Of a stretch of DNA of 36,539 nucleotides, positions 14,285-23,733 are shown one piece after another; the stretch's first letter is position 1; each line of letters begins with the position of its first letter. Source of the stretch: CAZIKB01 sp964539665 (GTDB lineage Bacteria > Zhuqueibacterota > Zhuqueibacteria > Oceanimicrobiales > Oceanimicrobiaceae); assembly GCA_964539665.1 (NCBI GenBank), contig CAZIKB010000064.1:1-36539 (forward strand). Direction: 5' to 3'. The notes under the pieces were generated by a model. That model worked only from the letters and a program-made list of their open reading frames with translations, did no database searches and was not told the DNA's origin. Position numbers and translations under genes: made by a program.

Positions 14285-15316
14285 CTAAACAGTTAGAATA
14301 ACTTTCCCCACACTCTTTCGGGATTGCAAATAATTTTGCGCTTCAATGACTTGCTCAAATGGAAACGTTTTGTTGACTATTGGTCGAATTTTATTATCTT
14401 TGGCCCATATAAGCAACTGGTCGATTGAAGAATGAAATACCTCCACAAATTTAAACATGTAGGCCAAATGAAAAGCTGCAATAGTTTTGTTATCAGGCAT
14501 CATATCAAATACGTTAAATCGCGGCAATGTAAGATACTGGTAGGCTAACTTAAGCCAATTTGGTTTTTTACCCTTAGGCATCATTTCTCCCAGACCAAAA
14601 ATCACCAACCGTCCCATTGGATTCAGCAATCGATATCCCTTTCTAAATGTAGCGCCCCCTACCGAGTCCATGATCAAATCCACTCCGCTGCCCTGATTTA
14701 TGCGCCGTATCTCCTTTTCAAAATCTTGAGTCGTGTAGTTTATGACGTGCTGTACTCCCATCTTTTTAAGAAATTCTACTTTAGTCTCAGAACCGCAGGT
14801 TGCAATAATTTCTGCGTCGTAAATTTGGGATAGTTGCACTGCTGCCGTACCTACTCCACCAGCCGCAGCATGAATCAAAACTTTTTCCTTTTTTTTCAAA
14901 TGTCCTAAATTAAACATACCATGATAAGCTGTTAAATAGGTAGTTGGCAATCCCGCCCCTTCTTCGAATGAAAAATCATCCGGCAAGGGCCGTACAAAAC
15001 CTTGATTTACTTTTACCAGGGTTTTATATCCTCCAAACCGAGTAACACCGATTACTTTCTGGCCAGATTTTAATTGTTTAACCTCGCCTCCGACTTCCTG
15101 AATTATTCCAGACACTTCAAAACCTGGGACGAACGGAGCTTTAGGTGCGGCCTTATATAGCCCCATGCGCTCAAATATGTCCGCAAAATTCAATCCAATC
15201 GCTTTTACCTGAATTATGACCTCTTCAGGTCCAACTTGCGCTACAGGTTCTTCTCGAATTTTCAACACCTCTGGCGGGCCAAAACGAGATATTTCAATTA
15301 TTCGTGCATTTTGCAT
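14285..15316 (-). CDS. Zinc-independent quinone oxidoreductase-like MDR enzyme (VAT-1/QOR type)
   Basis: A 343-residue medium-chain reductase. The N-terminal GroES-like fold has GLNFADIFERMGLY, and FVPGFEVSGII replaces the zinc-ligand GHE motif of alcohol dehydrogenases, so no catalytic zinc is expected. The cofactor domain has LIHAAAGGVGTAAVQLSQ (NADPH binding) and DLIMDSVGG. The segment after GLGEMMPKGKKPNWLKLAYQ and the C-terminal SRKSVGKVILTV resemble VAT-1-like quinone oxidoreductases. Likely reaction: NADPH-dependent reduction of quinones or enones. It starts 25 nt after the thiI stop, so it may be cotranscribed with thiI. Confidence 0.88.
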   Translation of the reverse strand: MQNARIIEISRFGPPEVLKIREEPVAQVGPEEVIIQVKAIGLNFADIFERMGLYKAAPKAPFVPGFEVSGIIQEVGGEVKQLKSGQKVIGVTRFGGYKTLVKVNQGFVRPLPDDFSFEEGAGLPTTYLTAYHGMFNLGHLKKKEKVLIHAAAGGVGTAAVQLSQIYDAEIIATCGSETKVEFLKKMGVQHVINYTTQDFEKEIRRINQGSGVDLIMDSVGGATFRKGYRLLNPMGRLVIFGLGEMMPKGKKPNWLKLAYQYLTLPRFNVFDMMPDNKTIAAFHLAYMFKFVEVFHSSIDQLLIWAKDNKIRPIVNKTFPFEQVIEAQNYLQSRKSVGKVILTV

Positions 15317-15341
15317 TTGTTCCGATCCCTTCTTTTTTTGA

Positions 15342-16529
15342 CTAATTGTGTGAATAATTAATAATTTTCAGCTCAGCTTGTTCCAGACATCTATTCATTA
15401 AATCATCAACGTCTAACAACTTTTCTGCTTTAAAAAGTGTTTCAGGGTGGGCTTTGGTTTCCGGATTCTGCGGTATAAAAAGTGAACAGCAATCCTCATA
15501 AGGCTCAATGGATATATCGAATGTACCAATTTTTATTGCCTGTTGAATAATTTCTTCTTTATCGAAACCAGCGAGAGGTCTCAGAATTGGCAACGATGTG
15601 ACCTCTCCAACCACTCGAATATTGCTCAAAGTTTGTGATGCAACCTGTCCAACATTTTCCCCGGTAATCAAAGCCGTCGCTTTTTCGATTTTGGCAATGC
15701 GGTCAGATAAACGGATCATATATCGTCGATATAAAAGAACACGCAATTCGGTCGGGGCTTTAGCCATAATTTCCTTTTGAATGTCGATGAATGGCAAAAA
15801 ATATATTTTTGAGCGAAATTGGAATTGAGTTAGAATTTGAGCCAGGCGTTCAGTGTTTTCCTGGGAAGCCATGCTGGTGAATGGTTGACTGTGAAAATGC
15901 GCATAGATTAGAGTTACACCCCTTTTAAGCATGAAATAGGAAGCGACCGGCGAATCAATTCCAGAAGAGAGCAAACAAACAGCTCTTTCACTCACGCCTA
16001 CTGGTAAGCCTCTTAATCCCGGCTGTTTATGAGTATAAATTAAAGCATAAGGACCAGCAATTTCAATAAAGCACGTCGCCTCTGGATTTGTTAAATCCAC
16101 TTTTTTCCTACACTTTTCCTGAACAAAGGCACCAACTTGTTTATTGATTTCCATTGAATTAAGAGCAAATTCTTTTTGTGCCCTTCGAGTATCAATTTTA
16201 AATGATTTAAAATTATTGTTCTGCAGCAGTGCCCAGGCCGTGTCTTTAATATTATCAATATTTTTGGATATGGCCATTCCTAAACTAAAATGGGCGATAC
16301 CAAATATATTTTTTAATTTTTCAGCAATGTCATTTTCAATAGTTACATCGCCGAGATGAATTACAAATCTACCTCGTAGTCGTTCAATCTCTTTTATTTT
16401 AATTCCCTTTAGAGCTCTCTTAATGTTATTTTTCAATTTATTTTCAAAAAACAGACGATTCTTACCTTTGAGGGCGATTTCACCGTAGTGGATGACCACA
16501 CAATTTATTTGATTTTTTAACATTTTCAA
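15342..16529 (-). CDS. thiI: tRNA 4-thiouridine synthetase ThiI, short form
   Basis: A 395-residue protein. The N-terminal ferredoxin-like/THUMP region (HYGEIALKGKNRLFFE to about residue 165) binds tRNA. The PP-loop LLSSGIDSPVASY adenylates U8. YEDCCSLFIPQNPETKAHPE closes the family core. The C-terminal rhodanese domain of E. coli ThiI (482 aa), which carries the persulfide Cys used for sulfur transfer, is absent, as in Bacillus and archaeal forms, so sulfur must come by another route. An in-frame ATG at 16523 is an alternative start. The 235 bp upstream hold no gene. Confidence 0.95.
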   Translation of the reverse strand: MKMLKNQINCVVIHYGEIALKGKNRLFFENKLKNNIKRALKGIKIKEIERLRGRFVIHLGDVTIENDIAEKLKNIFGIAHFSLGMAISKNIDNIKDTAWALLQNNNFKSFKIDTRRAQKEFALNSMEINKQVGAFVQEKCRKKVDLTNPEATCFIEIAGPYALIYTHKQPGLRGLPVGVSERAVCLLSSGIDSPVASYFMLKRGVTLIYAHFHSQPFTSMASQENTERLAQILTQFQFRSKIYFLPFIDIQKEIMAKAPTELRVLLYRRYMIRLSDRIAKIEKATALITGENVGQVASQTLSNIRVVGEVTSLPILRPLAGFDKEEIIQQAIKIGTFDISIEPYEDCCSLFIPQNPETKAHPETLFKAEKLLDVDDLMNRCLEQAELKIINYSHN

Positions 16530-16765
16530 TTCACATTGTATTCGTACAATTAATCCAAAATCTGGTATTTTTTAGAAGATAAAAGTTCTCAAATAGCACT
16601 TTTCCTGGAAATCACACAAAAAAGGCACAGCCACATAAGACCATGCCTAAATCCCCAACTCCTTCCTGTGCTCTTCTCTCAATATGTTATTAAATAGCGA
16701 ATAATTTTAATCAAAAATGCCGACCGCTGAGTTTAATCGAATAAATGGCAATGTCACGCATTTTA

Positions 16766-17491
16766 TTATTTTAACAAAGCCAGTTCTTTTCTGGCATTAG
16801 AATGTTTGGGATTTCGTTTGAACGCTTCCTCAAACATTTTTATTGCTTTATCAGTCCACCCGTTAGTTAAATAAAAACTTCCAACGGAATAATACACTTC
16901 ATCTAAACCTTTTCCATCTACAAACTGCTCAAGGATTTCATATATATTTTTCCCGAAGTGTTTTTTTGTTCTTATTGGATCTTCCAATAACAGGGTGAGC
17001 AACAGAATGTTATCACTATAATGCCCTATTAAGGATTTCAATATTTCAATACCCTCATCAAAAAGAATATCAATTCTGTTCAAATGATATTGTAAACTTT
17101 CCTGGGTATTTTTAAAGGTTTCACTCTCTTCAACATAATGTTCCATAACATATTTCAATTCGCGGGTCGCCATTACCTTATGAAAAAGCAAGCCAATGTT
17201 ATTCATGAATTCTGTTTCAATTGCATCAGGCATAAATTTATGCGTTTTTTCAAACTTATTTTTTTTAAGAGCAATGTGCCGTTTAAAAAGCAGATGATGA
17301 TCTTCTTTGATTTCATACAATATTTCACAAATTTCTATCATTTTTTCAAAAGAGATAAAAATACCTTTTCGCAGCATTCTTTTATAGGCTTTAAATTTTT
17401 CCCTGGCCTCTAAATATAACATCACCATATTTCTAATCTTCCAATTCTTTATTCGGCTTAAATATGGTTTTACTTTTACATCTTCAGACAT
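16766..17491 (-). CDS. TPR-like hypothetical protein
   Basis: A 241-residue, mostly helical, Lys/Glu-rich protein without signal peptide or membrane helix. The last part (VYYSVGSFYLTNGWTDKAIK then MFEEAFKRNPKHSNARKELA) is a good tetratricopeptide repeat, implying protein-protein contacts; the N-terminal two thirds match nothing I recognise. GGAGG lies 7 nt before the ATG. It is flanked by a terminator upstream (end of the subtilase gene), so it has its own promoter. Confidence 0.7.
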   Translation of the reverse strand: MSEDVKVKPYLSRIKNWKIRNMVMLYLEAREKFKAYKRMLRKGIFISFEKMIEICEILYEIKEDHHLLFKRHIALKKNKFEKTHKFMPDAIETEFMNNIGLLFHKVMATRELKYVMEHYVEESETFKNTQESLQYHLNRIDILFDEGIEILKSLIGHYSDNILLLTLLLEDPIRTKKHFGKNIYEILEQFVDGKGLDEVYYSVGSFYLTNGWTDKAIKMFEEAFKRNPKHSNARKELALLK

Positions 17492-17575
17492 TCTATATCC
17501 TCCATTAGCACACTACAAAACTACAATCTTTAACTCAAAAACGCAAGTTTAAAGTACAAAATTTTACCTGACAAT

Positions 17576-17610
17576 AAAAAGCCCTCGCTTAAAATAATCC
17601 AAGCGAGGGC
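17576..17610 (-). terminator. Intrinsic terminator after the subtilase gene
   Basis: GCCCTCGCTT (17581-17590) and AAGCGAGGGC (17601-17610) form a perfect 10-bp stem with a 10-nt loop; on the minus strand it is followed by TTTTTATTG. It starts about 22 bp after the subtilase stop. Confidence 0.92.
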
Positions 17611-17632
17611 ATTGATAATCGCGCTAAAAATG

Positions 17633-19639
17633 TCATTTCCCGGACTTACGTTTTTTGCTCCGCCCGGAATGAATTTTGAATGCAATGACGGGAATTATAA
17701 AAAAAGATATATTTGCCAGTGCATTAACTGTTGTTTTTAAATTTGGATTTTGAATAGCCACGTCGATTGCTGGTTTGCCACAACACCCGCCGCCATTTGT
17801 CGGCTCAGCAATTGAAAAAGTAAAAGTATTGCCATTTGTTTGATTACTATTATCATCTGTTGCGGTTACAAAATAGCTGATAGAACTCCCCAGAGCCTGA
17901 CCAGGAATTTCACCAAGAAAATGCTCGTTGTTTTGCGAAGTCATATTCACTGTCACGGCCTCCAATTCTAGCACCTGGTAGGTTAAAGATGCGCTTTGGA
18001 TTGTTCCATCATCCAGAATATCCGTTTCGACTACATACGGCTCCGCTTCGTTTAAGGTATTTTCTAACTGCGTAGTATTTGCAATGATGGGATTGGTTGA
18101 AAGGGCTTTATTCACATTTAATCGCCCACCAGTAGTCACATCATTCAAAAAACTCGATTTTATATCGACGGAGCCATATAACCGAATCAATATTTGATTC
18201 ATTGTTAAATTTGGATACTGAGCCCACACCAATGCAGCCGCCCCGCTTACATGCGGAGTTGCCATAGATGTACCGCTCAATGATTTATACCGATTTCTGG
18301 CAGCCGTACTCATGATATTGTCTCCAGGAGCAGCCAGGCCTACAGTTTTTTTGCCATAATTTGAAAAGCCAGCTATTTTGTCGCTGCTGTTGCTGGCTGC
18401 TACTGAAATGACGTTGTCAACTTCATAATTAGCAGGATAGGCAGGTGTAGAATCGTTATTATTACTGTCATTACCCGCTGCAGCCACAAAAATGACCCCC
18501 CGGTCATTTGCGAATTTTATTGCATCTTCCAGAGCTTGAGACTTACCGCCTCCACCCCAACTGTTGCTCAGCACTTTCGCTCCCATTTTTGTGGCGTATA
18601 TTATAGCCTCGACAGCATCATCAGTAGTGCCGCTCCCTTCTCTGCCTAAAAATTTCAAAGCCATAATTGAAACGTTCCAGTTAACCCCAACTACGCCCTT
18701 AGAGTTGTTACCCACGGCGCCGATAGTACCGGACACATGAGTTCCATGATCGTTATCATCGAAAGGATTATTATCCGCATTGATAAAATCCCATCCCCTA
18801 TAGTCGTCTACAAATCCGTTACTATCATCATCAACTTTATTATTTTCTTTTCCATCGCCAGATTCACCAGGATTCATCCAGATATTATCTTCTAAATCGT
18901 CATGCCCGGTATCCACACCTGTATCGATTACGCCGACAACTACAGATTTGCTGCCGGTCTGAATATCCCAGGCTTGCTGCGCTTCAATTTTTGTCATGCC
19001 GTAAAGGCTGGAAAACCGTGGATCATTAGGAGTCACAGATGCGCGGTATATATAATTCGGTTCGGCATATTCAATATTTTGATCCGCATTACATCTTTCA
19101 ACTACTTGTAAAACCGGTTCTTCGTTAGTAATTGTACATTTATAAACACCGATTTCATTAATACGATTGGCAATTTGTATACCCGCATCAGATAAAGCAC
19201 TATTTATTGCCTGGGTGCTTACTTCCGATTTAAATTTTATTAACACTTCTCCATTTTTATAATCGGAAATTTCTGCAGGTTCAGGTGCAGCCTGCTCAGG
19301 ACTGCCTTGTTCCGACCGCTCTGAAATTGACAATGCGCTCACTTCGGCTGTGGGCTCGATATAAACAATGTAAGGTAAATTGCTACATACCTCCACCACC
19401 TCTGATACCGAATAATCGGAGGCTACTCGAAACACATCAACCTTAATTTCCTGAATCGTTTTTACTTTGGTCAATCCTAAAGCAGAGGTAAGTGAATCAA
19501 TCTGTTCAATCTTAACATCCGGATTGAATTTTATTATCACCTCTTTTTTTTCAGCCTTGTTCGAGGCAGCTGTCAAGATAAAAGCCGAGATTAATCCAAC
19601 GGCTAAGAGAGAAATCAAATATTTCTTTTTATGTCGCAT
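17633..19639 (-). CDS. Secreted subtilisin-family (S8) protease with double propeptide and C-terminal anchor
   Basis: The 668-residue product has a basic N-terminus and signal peptide (about 1-26). Two similar propeptide-like repeats follow: residues 32-97 (EVIIKF...YIVYIEP) and 129-198 (EVLIKF...NIEYAEPNYIY), of the fervidolysin/inhibitor-I9-like kind. The catalytic domain has Asp239 (VIDTG), His298 (DNDHGTHVSG), oxyanion Asn390 (AAAGN) and Ser458 (LSGTSMATPHV). After a beta-rich region comes GGGCCGKP, about 20 residues, one hydrophobic helix and a basic tail (GRSKKRKSGK): a membrane anchor or sorting-type signal. AGGAGGAGG lies close before the ATG. It is transcribed alone or with the upstream FAH gene, 79 bp away. 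Confidence 0.93.
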   Translation of the reverse strand: MRHKKKYLISLLAVGLISAFILTAASNKAEKKEVIIKFNPDVKIEQIDSLTSALGLTKVKTIQEIKVDVFRVASDYSVSEVVEVCSNLPYIVYIEPTAEVSALSISERSEQGSPEQAAPEPAEISDYKNGEVLIKFKSEVSTQAINSALSDAGIQIANRINEIGVYKCTITNEEPVLQVVERCNADQNIEYAEPNYIYRASVTPNDPRFSSLYGMTKIEAQQAWDIQTGSKSVVVGVIDTGVDTGHDDLEDNIWMNPGESGDGKENNKVDDDSNGFVDDYRGWDFINADNNPFDDNDHGTHVSGTIGAVGNNSKGVVGVNWNVSIMALKFLGREGSGTTDDAVEAIIYATKMGAKVLSNSWGGGGKSQALEDAIKFANDRGVIFVAAAGNDSNNNDSTPAYPANYEVDNVISVAASNSSDKIAGFSNYGKKTVGLAAPGDNIMSTAARNRYKSLSGTSMATPHVSGAAALVWAQYPNLTMNQILIRLYGSVDIKSSFLNDVTTGGRLNVNKALSTNPIIANTTQLENTLNEAEPYVVETDILDDGTIQSASLTYQVLELEAVTVNMTSQNNEHFLGEIPGQALGSSISYFVTATDDNSNQTNGNTFTFSIAEPTNGGGCCGKPAIDVAIQNPNLKTTVNALANISFFIIPVIAFKIHSGRSKKRKSGK

Positions 19640-19718
19640 TTCTTCCTCCTCCTGAAATTTGAATGTGAAGAACTTTTAGATTAAGTGTAACTGTTTTCTA
19701 AAATGAGGGATTTAGATG

Positions 19719-20612
19719 TTATTCAACGAAATTCTTTAGAATTCCAAGCTCGCTAATTCTACATTCCACAATATCGCCGGATTTTAGTGAGTCCACTCCG
19801 GCTGGAGTGCCTGTAGCAATAATGTCACCCGGTTGGAGTGTACAGTACCTGGAAAGATAAGCGACTATCTCAGGTATTTCAAAAATCATTTGTGAAATAG
19901 AAGCATGTTGTTTAACCTCATCATTGACAGCAACTTCCAGTTCAAGATTTCGATAATCTTTAATCGCATCTTTGGGTATCAGGTATGGTCCAAAAGGACA
20001 AAATGTATCAAAACTTTTCGCTCTAAACCAGGGTTTCCCTGCTTTGATATCTGCTTTTTGTAACTCTCTCGCAGTGACATCATTTAAAATACTGTAACCG
20101 GCAATATGATCGAAAGCATATTTTTCAGATATATGATGAGCTCTCTTGCTAACAACAACGGCCAATTCTCCTTCAAAATCTACCCTGCCAACATTTTTGG
20201 GTATTCTAATTTTTTCTTCATGGGCTAAAATTGCAGAAGGTGATTTTGAAAAGAATAGAGGCTCTTCAGGAACAACATTCCCTAATTCTTCTGCATGAGC
20301 TTTGTAGTTTCGTCCAATACAAAGAATTTTTTGCGGGCGGCCAATCGGAGATTGAATTTTATACGGCTGTTTTACTTTTAAATCATTTATAGGCCGAAAA
20401 CCTTTTAAGGTTATTAGAACTTCCTTGAAGGTCTCCAGACTAAAAAAATCAGCCTCAACCATTAATTGTAAAAAATTCAGACCCGGGCCCTGTCCTCGAT
20501 TTTTTATATCTTTATATAATTTCCAAGCCTGAGAAAAATTGTAAAAATCACGCTCAAACTCAACACCGATCTGATTAATACCTTTGTCCGTGGTGTAAGA
20601 AAAAACTTTCAA
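19719..20612 (-). CDS. Fumarylacetoacetate hydrolase (FAH) family enzyme
   Basis: A 297-residue protein with the FAH C-terminal fold: ILCIGRNYKAHAEELG, the metal-ligand segment VDFEGELAVVV (two Glu), YSILNDVTARELQ (Asp), KSFDTFCPFGPYLI and the closing GDIIATGTPAGVDSL. Family members cleave or decarboxylate acylpyruvates or oxaloacetate, or isomerise homoprotocatechuate products. The general form matches acylpyruvase / 2-hydroxyhepta-2,4-diene-1,7-dioate isomerase annotations, and the substrate cannot be told from sequence. No catabolic cluster surrounds it. The 190 bp upstream are AT-rich with no gene. Confidence 0.9.
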   Translation of the reverse strand: MKVFSYTTDKGINQIGVEFERDFYNFSQAWKLYKDIKNRGQGPGLNFLQLMVEADFFSLETFKEVLITLKGFRPINDLKVKQPYKIQSPIGRPQKILCIGRNYKAHAEELGNVVPEEPLFFSKSPSAILAHEEKIRIPKNVGRVDFEGELAVVVSKRAHHISEKYAFDHIAGYSILNDVTARELQKADIKAGKPWFRAKSFDTFCPFGPYLIPKDAIKDYRNLELEVAVNDEVKQHASISQMIFEIPEIVAYLSRYCTLQPGDIIATGTPAGVDSLKSGDIVECRISELGILKNFVE

Positions 20613-20802
20613 AATGAGTCCCTTCCCTGTTATTTTATTGAGTTATTCTCACATTTTCGATAACCAAACAGAAGTTTGATTATACGGGAAAATACTTAAT
20701 GGAGGGTGAAGTCCCACGCTTTAAAACGTGATTAGATTAGGTAATTATTATTATATTGTCAAGTATTTTATTAATAATATTGTAATATTACCCTCACTGT
20801 TA

Positions 20803-21240
20803 TTAATGACCAAACATATATTGTTTTAAATAGCGGTTGTCAAATTCCTGTACCTGAAGTTGTGCTTTTACAACATCTCCAATTGAAATAATACCAACAA
20901 TATTTCCACCATCCAGAACAGGTAAATGCCTTATTCTATTTTTGGTCAGAATTCCCATGATATATTCAATGTCATCTTCAGGCAAACCAATAATTAAATC
21001 CTTTGTCATAACTTTCTCGACTTTTGTCTTTCGCAGTAAGTTATCTCGTTCTGCGCTTTCTCTTAATATATCTCTTTCAGTTATAATACCAGCCAGATTA
21101 CCAGATTTTTCTACAACCAATAAAGCCCCGATATTTTGCTCCACTAATATTTTAATGGCATCGTAAACTGTCTTTCCTTTTTTTATTAATACTACTTTTC
21201 CATTTTTTATATCTAGAATATCTTTTAGCTTCATATTCAA
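20803..21240 (-). CDS. Stand-alone CBS-domain pair protein
   Basis: A 145-residue protein made of two CBS domains: about residues 8-70 (TVYDAIKILVEQNIGALLVV, then GIITERDILRE) and 75-135 (VEKVMTKDLIIG, then MGILTKNRIRHLPVLDGGNI and VGIISIGDVV). CBS pairs bind adenine nucleotides or SAM and act as sensors; free-standing pairs like this one regulate unknown partners. An ATG at 21234 is an alternative start. It is read 39 nt after the glycosyltransferase gene, perhaps in the same transcript, with no obvious functional link. Confidence 0.92.
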   Translation of the reverse strand: MNMKLKDILDIKNGKVVLIKKGKTVYDAIKILVEQNIGALLVVEKSGNLAGIITERDILRESAERDNLLRKTKVEKVMTKDLIIGLPEDDIEYIMGILTKNRIRHLPVLDGGNIVGIISIGDVVKAQLQVQEFDNRYLKQYMFGH

Positions 21241-21279
21241 GACCTATCAGGAAAATTAAATAATTGTTTCATAAGCATT

Positions 21280-22473
21280 TTACTCTTCAAAACTATCAAG
21301 AATATTCAGATAGTCTTGAAGTACTTCATCTGATATATCAAAGTCAGTAACATCAATTTTTAGAGATTTAGGATAATCCTCTATAAGCTTCCCGGCTAAA
21401 GTGATGACCTGTTCTTCATTAATAGAAGAGCACAAACCGTCTTCACCTCTCAAAGCCATAAATTGCTGTCCAAGAGGCTTCCATTGCTGTGGATCAGTCC
21501 TGGCAAAGATAGCTACTAACGGAGTCCCCACACTTGCAGCTAAGTGCATAATCTCAGAATCATAACAGATTAGAATATTACAAAAATGCAGAACGGCTGC
21601 AAACTCTCTTAATTCTAAACCAAGAACTTCAATTGGTTTAAACGGCAGACCATTTATAAATTCCAGTCTCAAATCAAGTTCACCAGAATACCAAAATACT
21701 AATATTTTTGCATTATATTTTGTGCTAAAATATTTTGCCACTTCGACATGTTTATCCACCTCCCAGCAATTTATATCTCTACCACCTTCAATATTTAAAG
21801 CCAAAATCATGTCGTTCGGTTGTAAACCATGTTCATTTAAGTATTCAATTGCCTGTTTTTTTTCTTCCTTAGTCAGGTTAATTACTTCGGATAAATCCTC
21901 AGAGTCGAGATCAATGTACCGAAGAATATCAAGATTTCTTTCAGTTTGATGTTTGTTAAATTCTGAATATGGAGCAACAAGATTATAGAAAAAGTTTTTT
22001 TTACACTCTGGAAAAATCAAATGCTCTGATCCTAAAATATATCTTGCACCAGAAAAATATGCCAATAAATCACTTTTGAGTGAATGCGAATCGGTATTTA
22101 GTACAATTGCTAAATCATATTTTGTGCGAAGTTGTTTTATGAAAACAAATATTTTCTGCAGAGACCAACCAGTCAATCGATTATAAAAACATAAGACATC
22201 ATCCAGTAATACATTATGGTTTAGGATTGGCGCTAAATCACTTCTTGTCAAAGTTGCAATGAAAGCATTAGGGAATCTTTGCCTGACAGCTCTAAAAACT
22301 GGAGTGGATAGCAGCAAATCTTCAAGACTGCCATGCTGTCTAATGATAATAATCTGACGAATCTTGCTGTACTGTATCTCACCTGGATTTACAGGTTTAG
22401 TGGAAATTCCTTTTTCCAGAAGCCTTAAAAAGATAGATATGATTGCTCGTCGTAAAATTGAAAACACAATCAT
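21280..22473 (-). CDS. Glycosyltransferase family 9 (heptosyltransferase-like)
   Basis: A 397-residue GT-B protein. The N-terminal part has IIIIRQHGSLEDLLLSTPVF and RAVRQRFPNAFI, the heptosyltransferase-type donor loop (usually G-DLLL-TP). The C-terminal nucleotide-sugar site has ICYDSEIMHLAASVGTPLVA followed by IFARTDPQQWKPLG, which is typical of GT9. Enzymes of this family add heptose or related sugars to the LPS core. It lies beside another glycosyltransferase and a FemAB-like gene, pointing to a surface-glycan group, consistent with the lpt genes further along. Confidence 0.88.
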   Translation of the reverse strand: MIVFSILRRAIISIFLRLLEKGISTKPVNPGEIQYSKIRQIIIIRQHGSLEDLLLSTPVFRAVRQRFPNAFIATLTRSDLAPILNHNVLLDDVLCFYNRLTGWSLQKIFVFIKQLRTKYDLAIVLNTDSHSLKSDLLAYFSGARYILGSEHLIFPECKKNFFYNLVAPYSEFNKHQTERNLDILRYIDLDSEDLSEVINLTKEEKKQAIEYLNEHGLQPNDMILALNIEGGRDINCWEVDKHVEVAKYFSTKYNAKILVFWYSGELDLRLEFINGLPFKPIEVLGLELREFAAVLHFCNILICYDSEIMHLAASVGTPLVAIFARTDPQQWKPLGQQFMALRGEDGLCSSINEEQVITLAGKLIEDYPKSLKIDVTDFDISDEVLQDYLNILDSFEE

Positions 22474-22618
22474 TTTATAAAATTCAACCTTCTTTCACTT
22501 TAATAAATAAAATTGAAATCTTAGCTATAAATCGAATTTTAATAGGAGTTTGCTTATGATGATTGTATTCGACGAAGATTACTCAAACTCACTACTTCTA
22601 CTCTAAAAAATTCCTTAT

Positions 22619-23707
22619 CTAATTCAGCAAACCAGCCAATTTAAAAATTGTCTGTACTACTTTCTCCTTATCATGGTTAGTTTTTACCCAATCCCGTCCC
22701 TCCATGCCCTTTTTTTGTCTTAAAGCCTTATTGTTAATCAGTTCGATTAAACAATCTTTTATAGTACATGAATCAATGACGTTAAAAGGGTGCTCGGGAT
22801 ACTTCTCTCCAAAACCAGGGGCAAGGCAAGAGCAAGTTGGGATTCCCATGGCTAAAGACTCTAATGAATTGATACCATAGCCCAAATCGCCAATTTGATC
22901 TACAAAAATATGACATTCTGATTTCATTCTAATGGCCTGCTCATGAGGTAGATTTTCAATCAAAACTAATTCAACTGAATATTCCGATTTCAGTGCATTT
23001 ATTACTGCAATTATTCTATCGCTCCCCTTTGCCAGTCTGTTCGTCGGGGCATGGCCAATTTTAATAGTTTTTTCAGGAGGTTCAGGCCTAAATTGATACC
23101 CGCTTGTATCAAAAGGGAAAAAGACATGTTTAATATTAGGATGAAGTTTTATGTGATCAAATTCCAAGGTAACATTAAGATCACTAAGGGTATCAATTTG
23201 CCGCATAACCCCACGTGTTCTTAAATCGCTGCCAGTATAGCAGCAAATTATTTTTTTCTTTGAAGCTTTTAATTTTTTTATTGTTTGCCCCCCCCTGAAA
23301 AATTCCAACCCACCGTCCAGTTGATATACATCAAAATTCCAAAAATCTATTTCTTTAATAAGCGCATTGACTTTCCTTATCCACATCCATTCACGCATTT
23401 TTACTAAAATTTTTTCTGGCAACCCGTACGGCTGCCAATAAAGAGGAATATTATTTACCATTTTACTTTGATTTGTGATGGACAATTTTTCTGGATGTGT
23501 AAAAAATTGTTTTGAAAAGCGAGTGAGCCAGGAATTCAGCAAGGGTAATTCCAGGCAAACATCTTCTTCATAATTTCGTGAGTCTTTTCCAAGCGTGATA
23601 AGGCGGCTGTGGTAACCCAATTTTCTTTCGGCTTTAACAAATGAAATGGGTACACCCGCTGTATTAAATGGCGCAATATGTAATATTCTTAAGTCCATCC
23701 CGTTCAT
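22619..23707 (-). CDS. GT-B glycosyltransferase (group 1-like)
   Basis: A 362-residue protein beginning LRILHIAPFNTAGVPISFVK (an N-terminal Rossmann strand and Gly-rich loop). The C-terminal donor site has IKIGHAPTNRLAKGSDRI (a Lys/Arg motif) and GYGINSLESLAMGIPTCSCL, the E-x7-E-like segment of GT4 enzymes. The acceptor and donor sugars are not known. The start may be the ATG at 23707 or, three codons on, at 23698. It follows the FemAB-like gene by 26 nt, so the two are probably cotranscribed. Confidence 0.8.
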   Translation of the reverse strand: MNGMDLRILHIAPFNTAGVPISFVKAERKLGYHSRLITLGKDSRNYEEDVCLELPLLNSWLTRFSKQFFTHPEKLSITNQSKMVNNIPLYWQPYGLPEKILVKMREWMWIRKVNALIKEIDFWNFDVYQLDGGLEFFRGGQTIKKLKASKKKIICCYTGSDLRTRGVMRQIDTLSDLNVTLEFDHIKLHPNIKHVFFPFDTSGYQFRPEPPEKTIKIGHAPTNRLAKGSDRIIAVINALKSEYSVELVLIENLPHEQAIRMKSECHIFVDQIGDLGYGINSLESLAMGIPTCSCLAPGFGEKYPEHPFNVIDSCTIKDCLIELINNKALRQKKGMEGRDWVKTNHDKEKVVQTIFKLAGLLN

Positions 23708-23733
23708 TTACAATTTTGATTTCAAAATAATCT

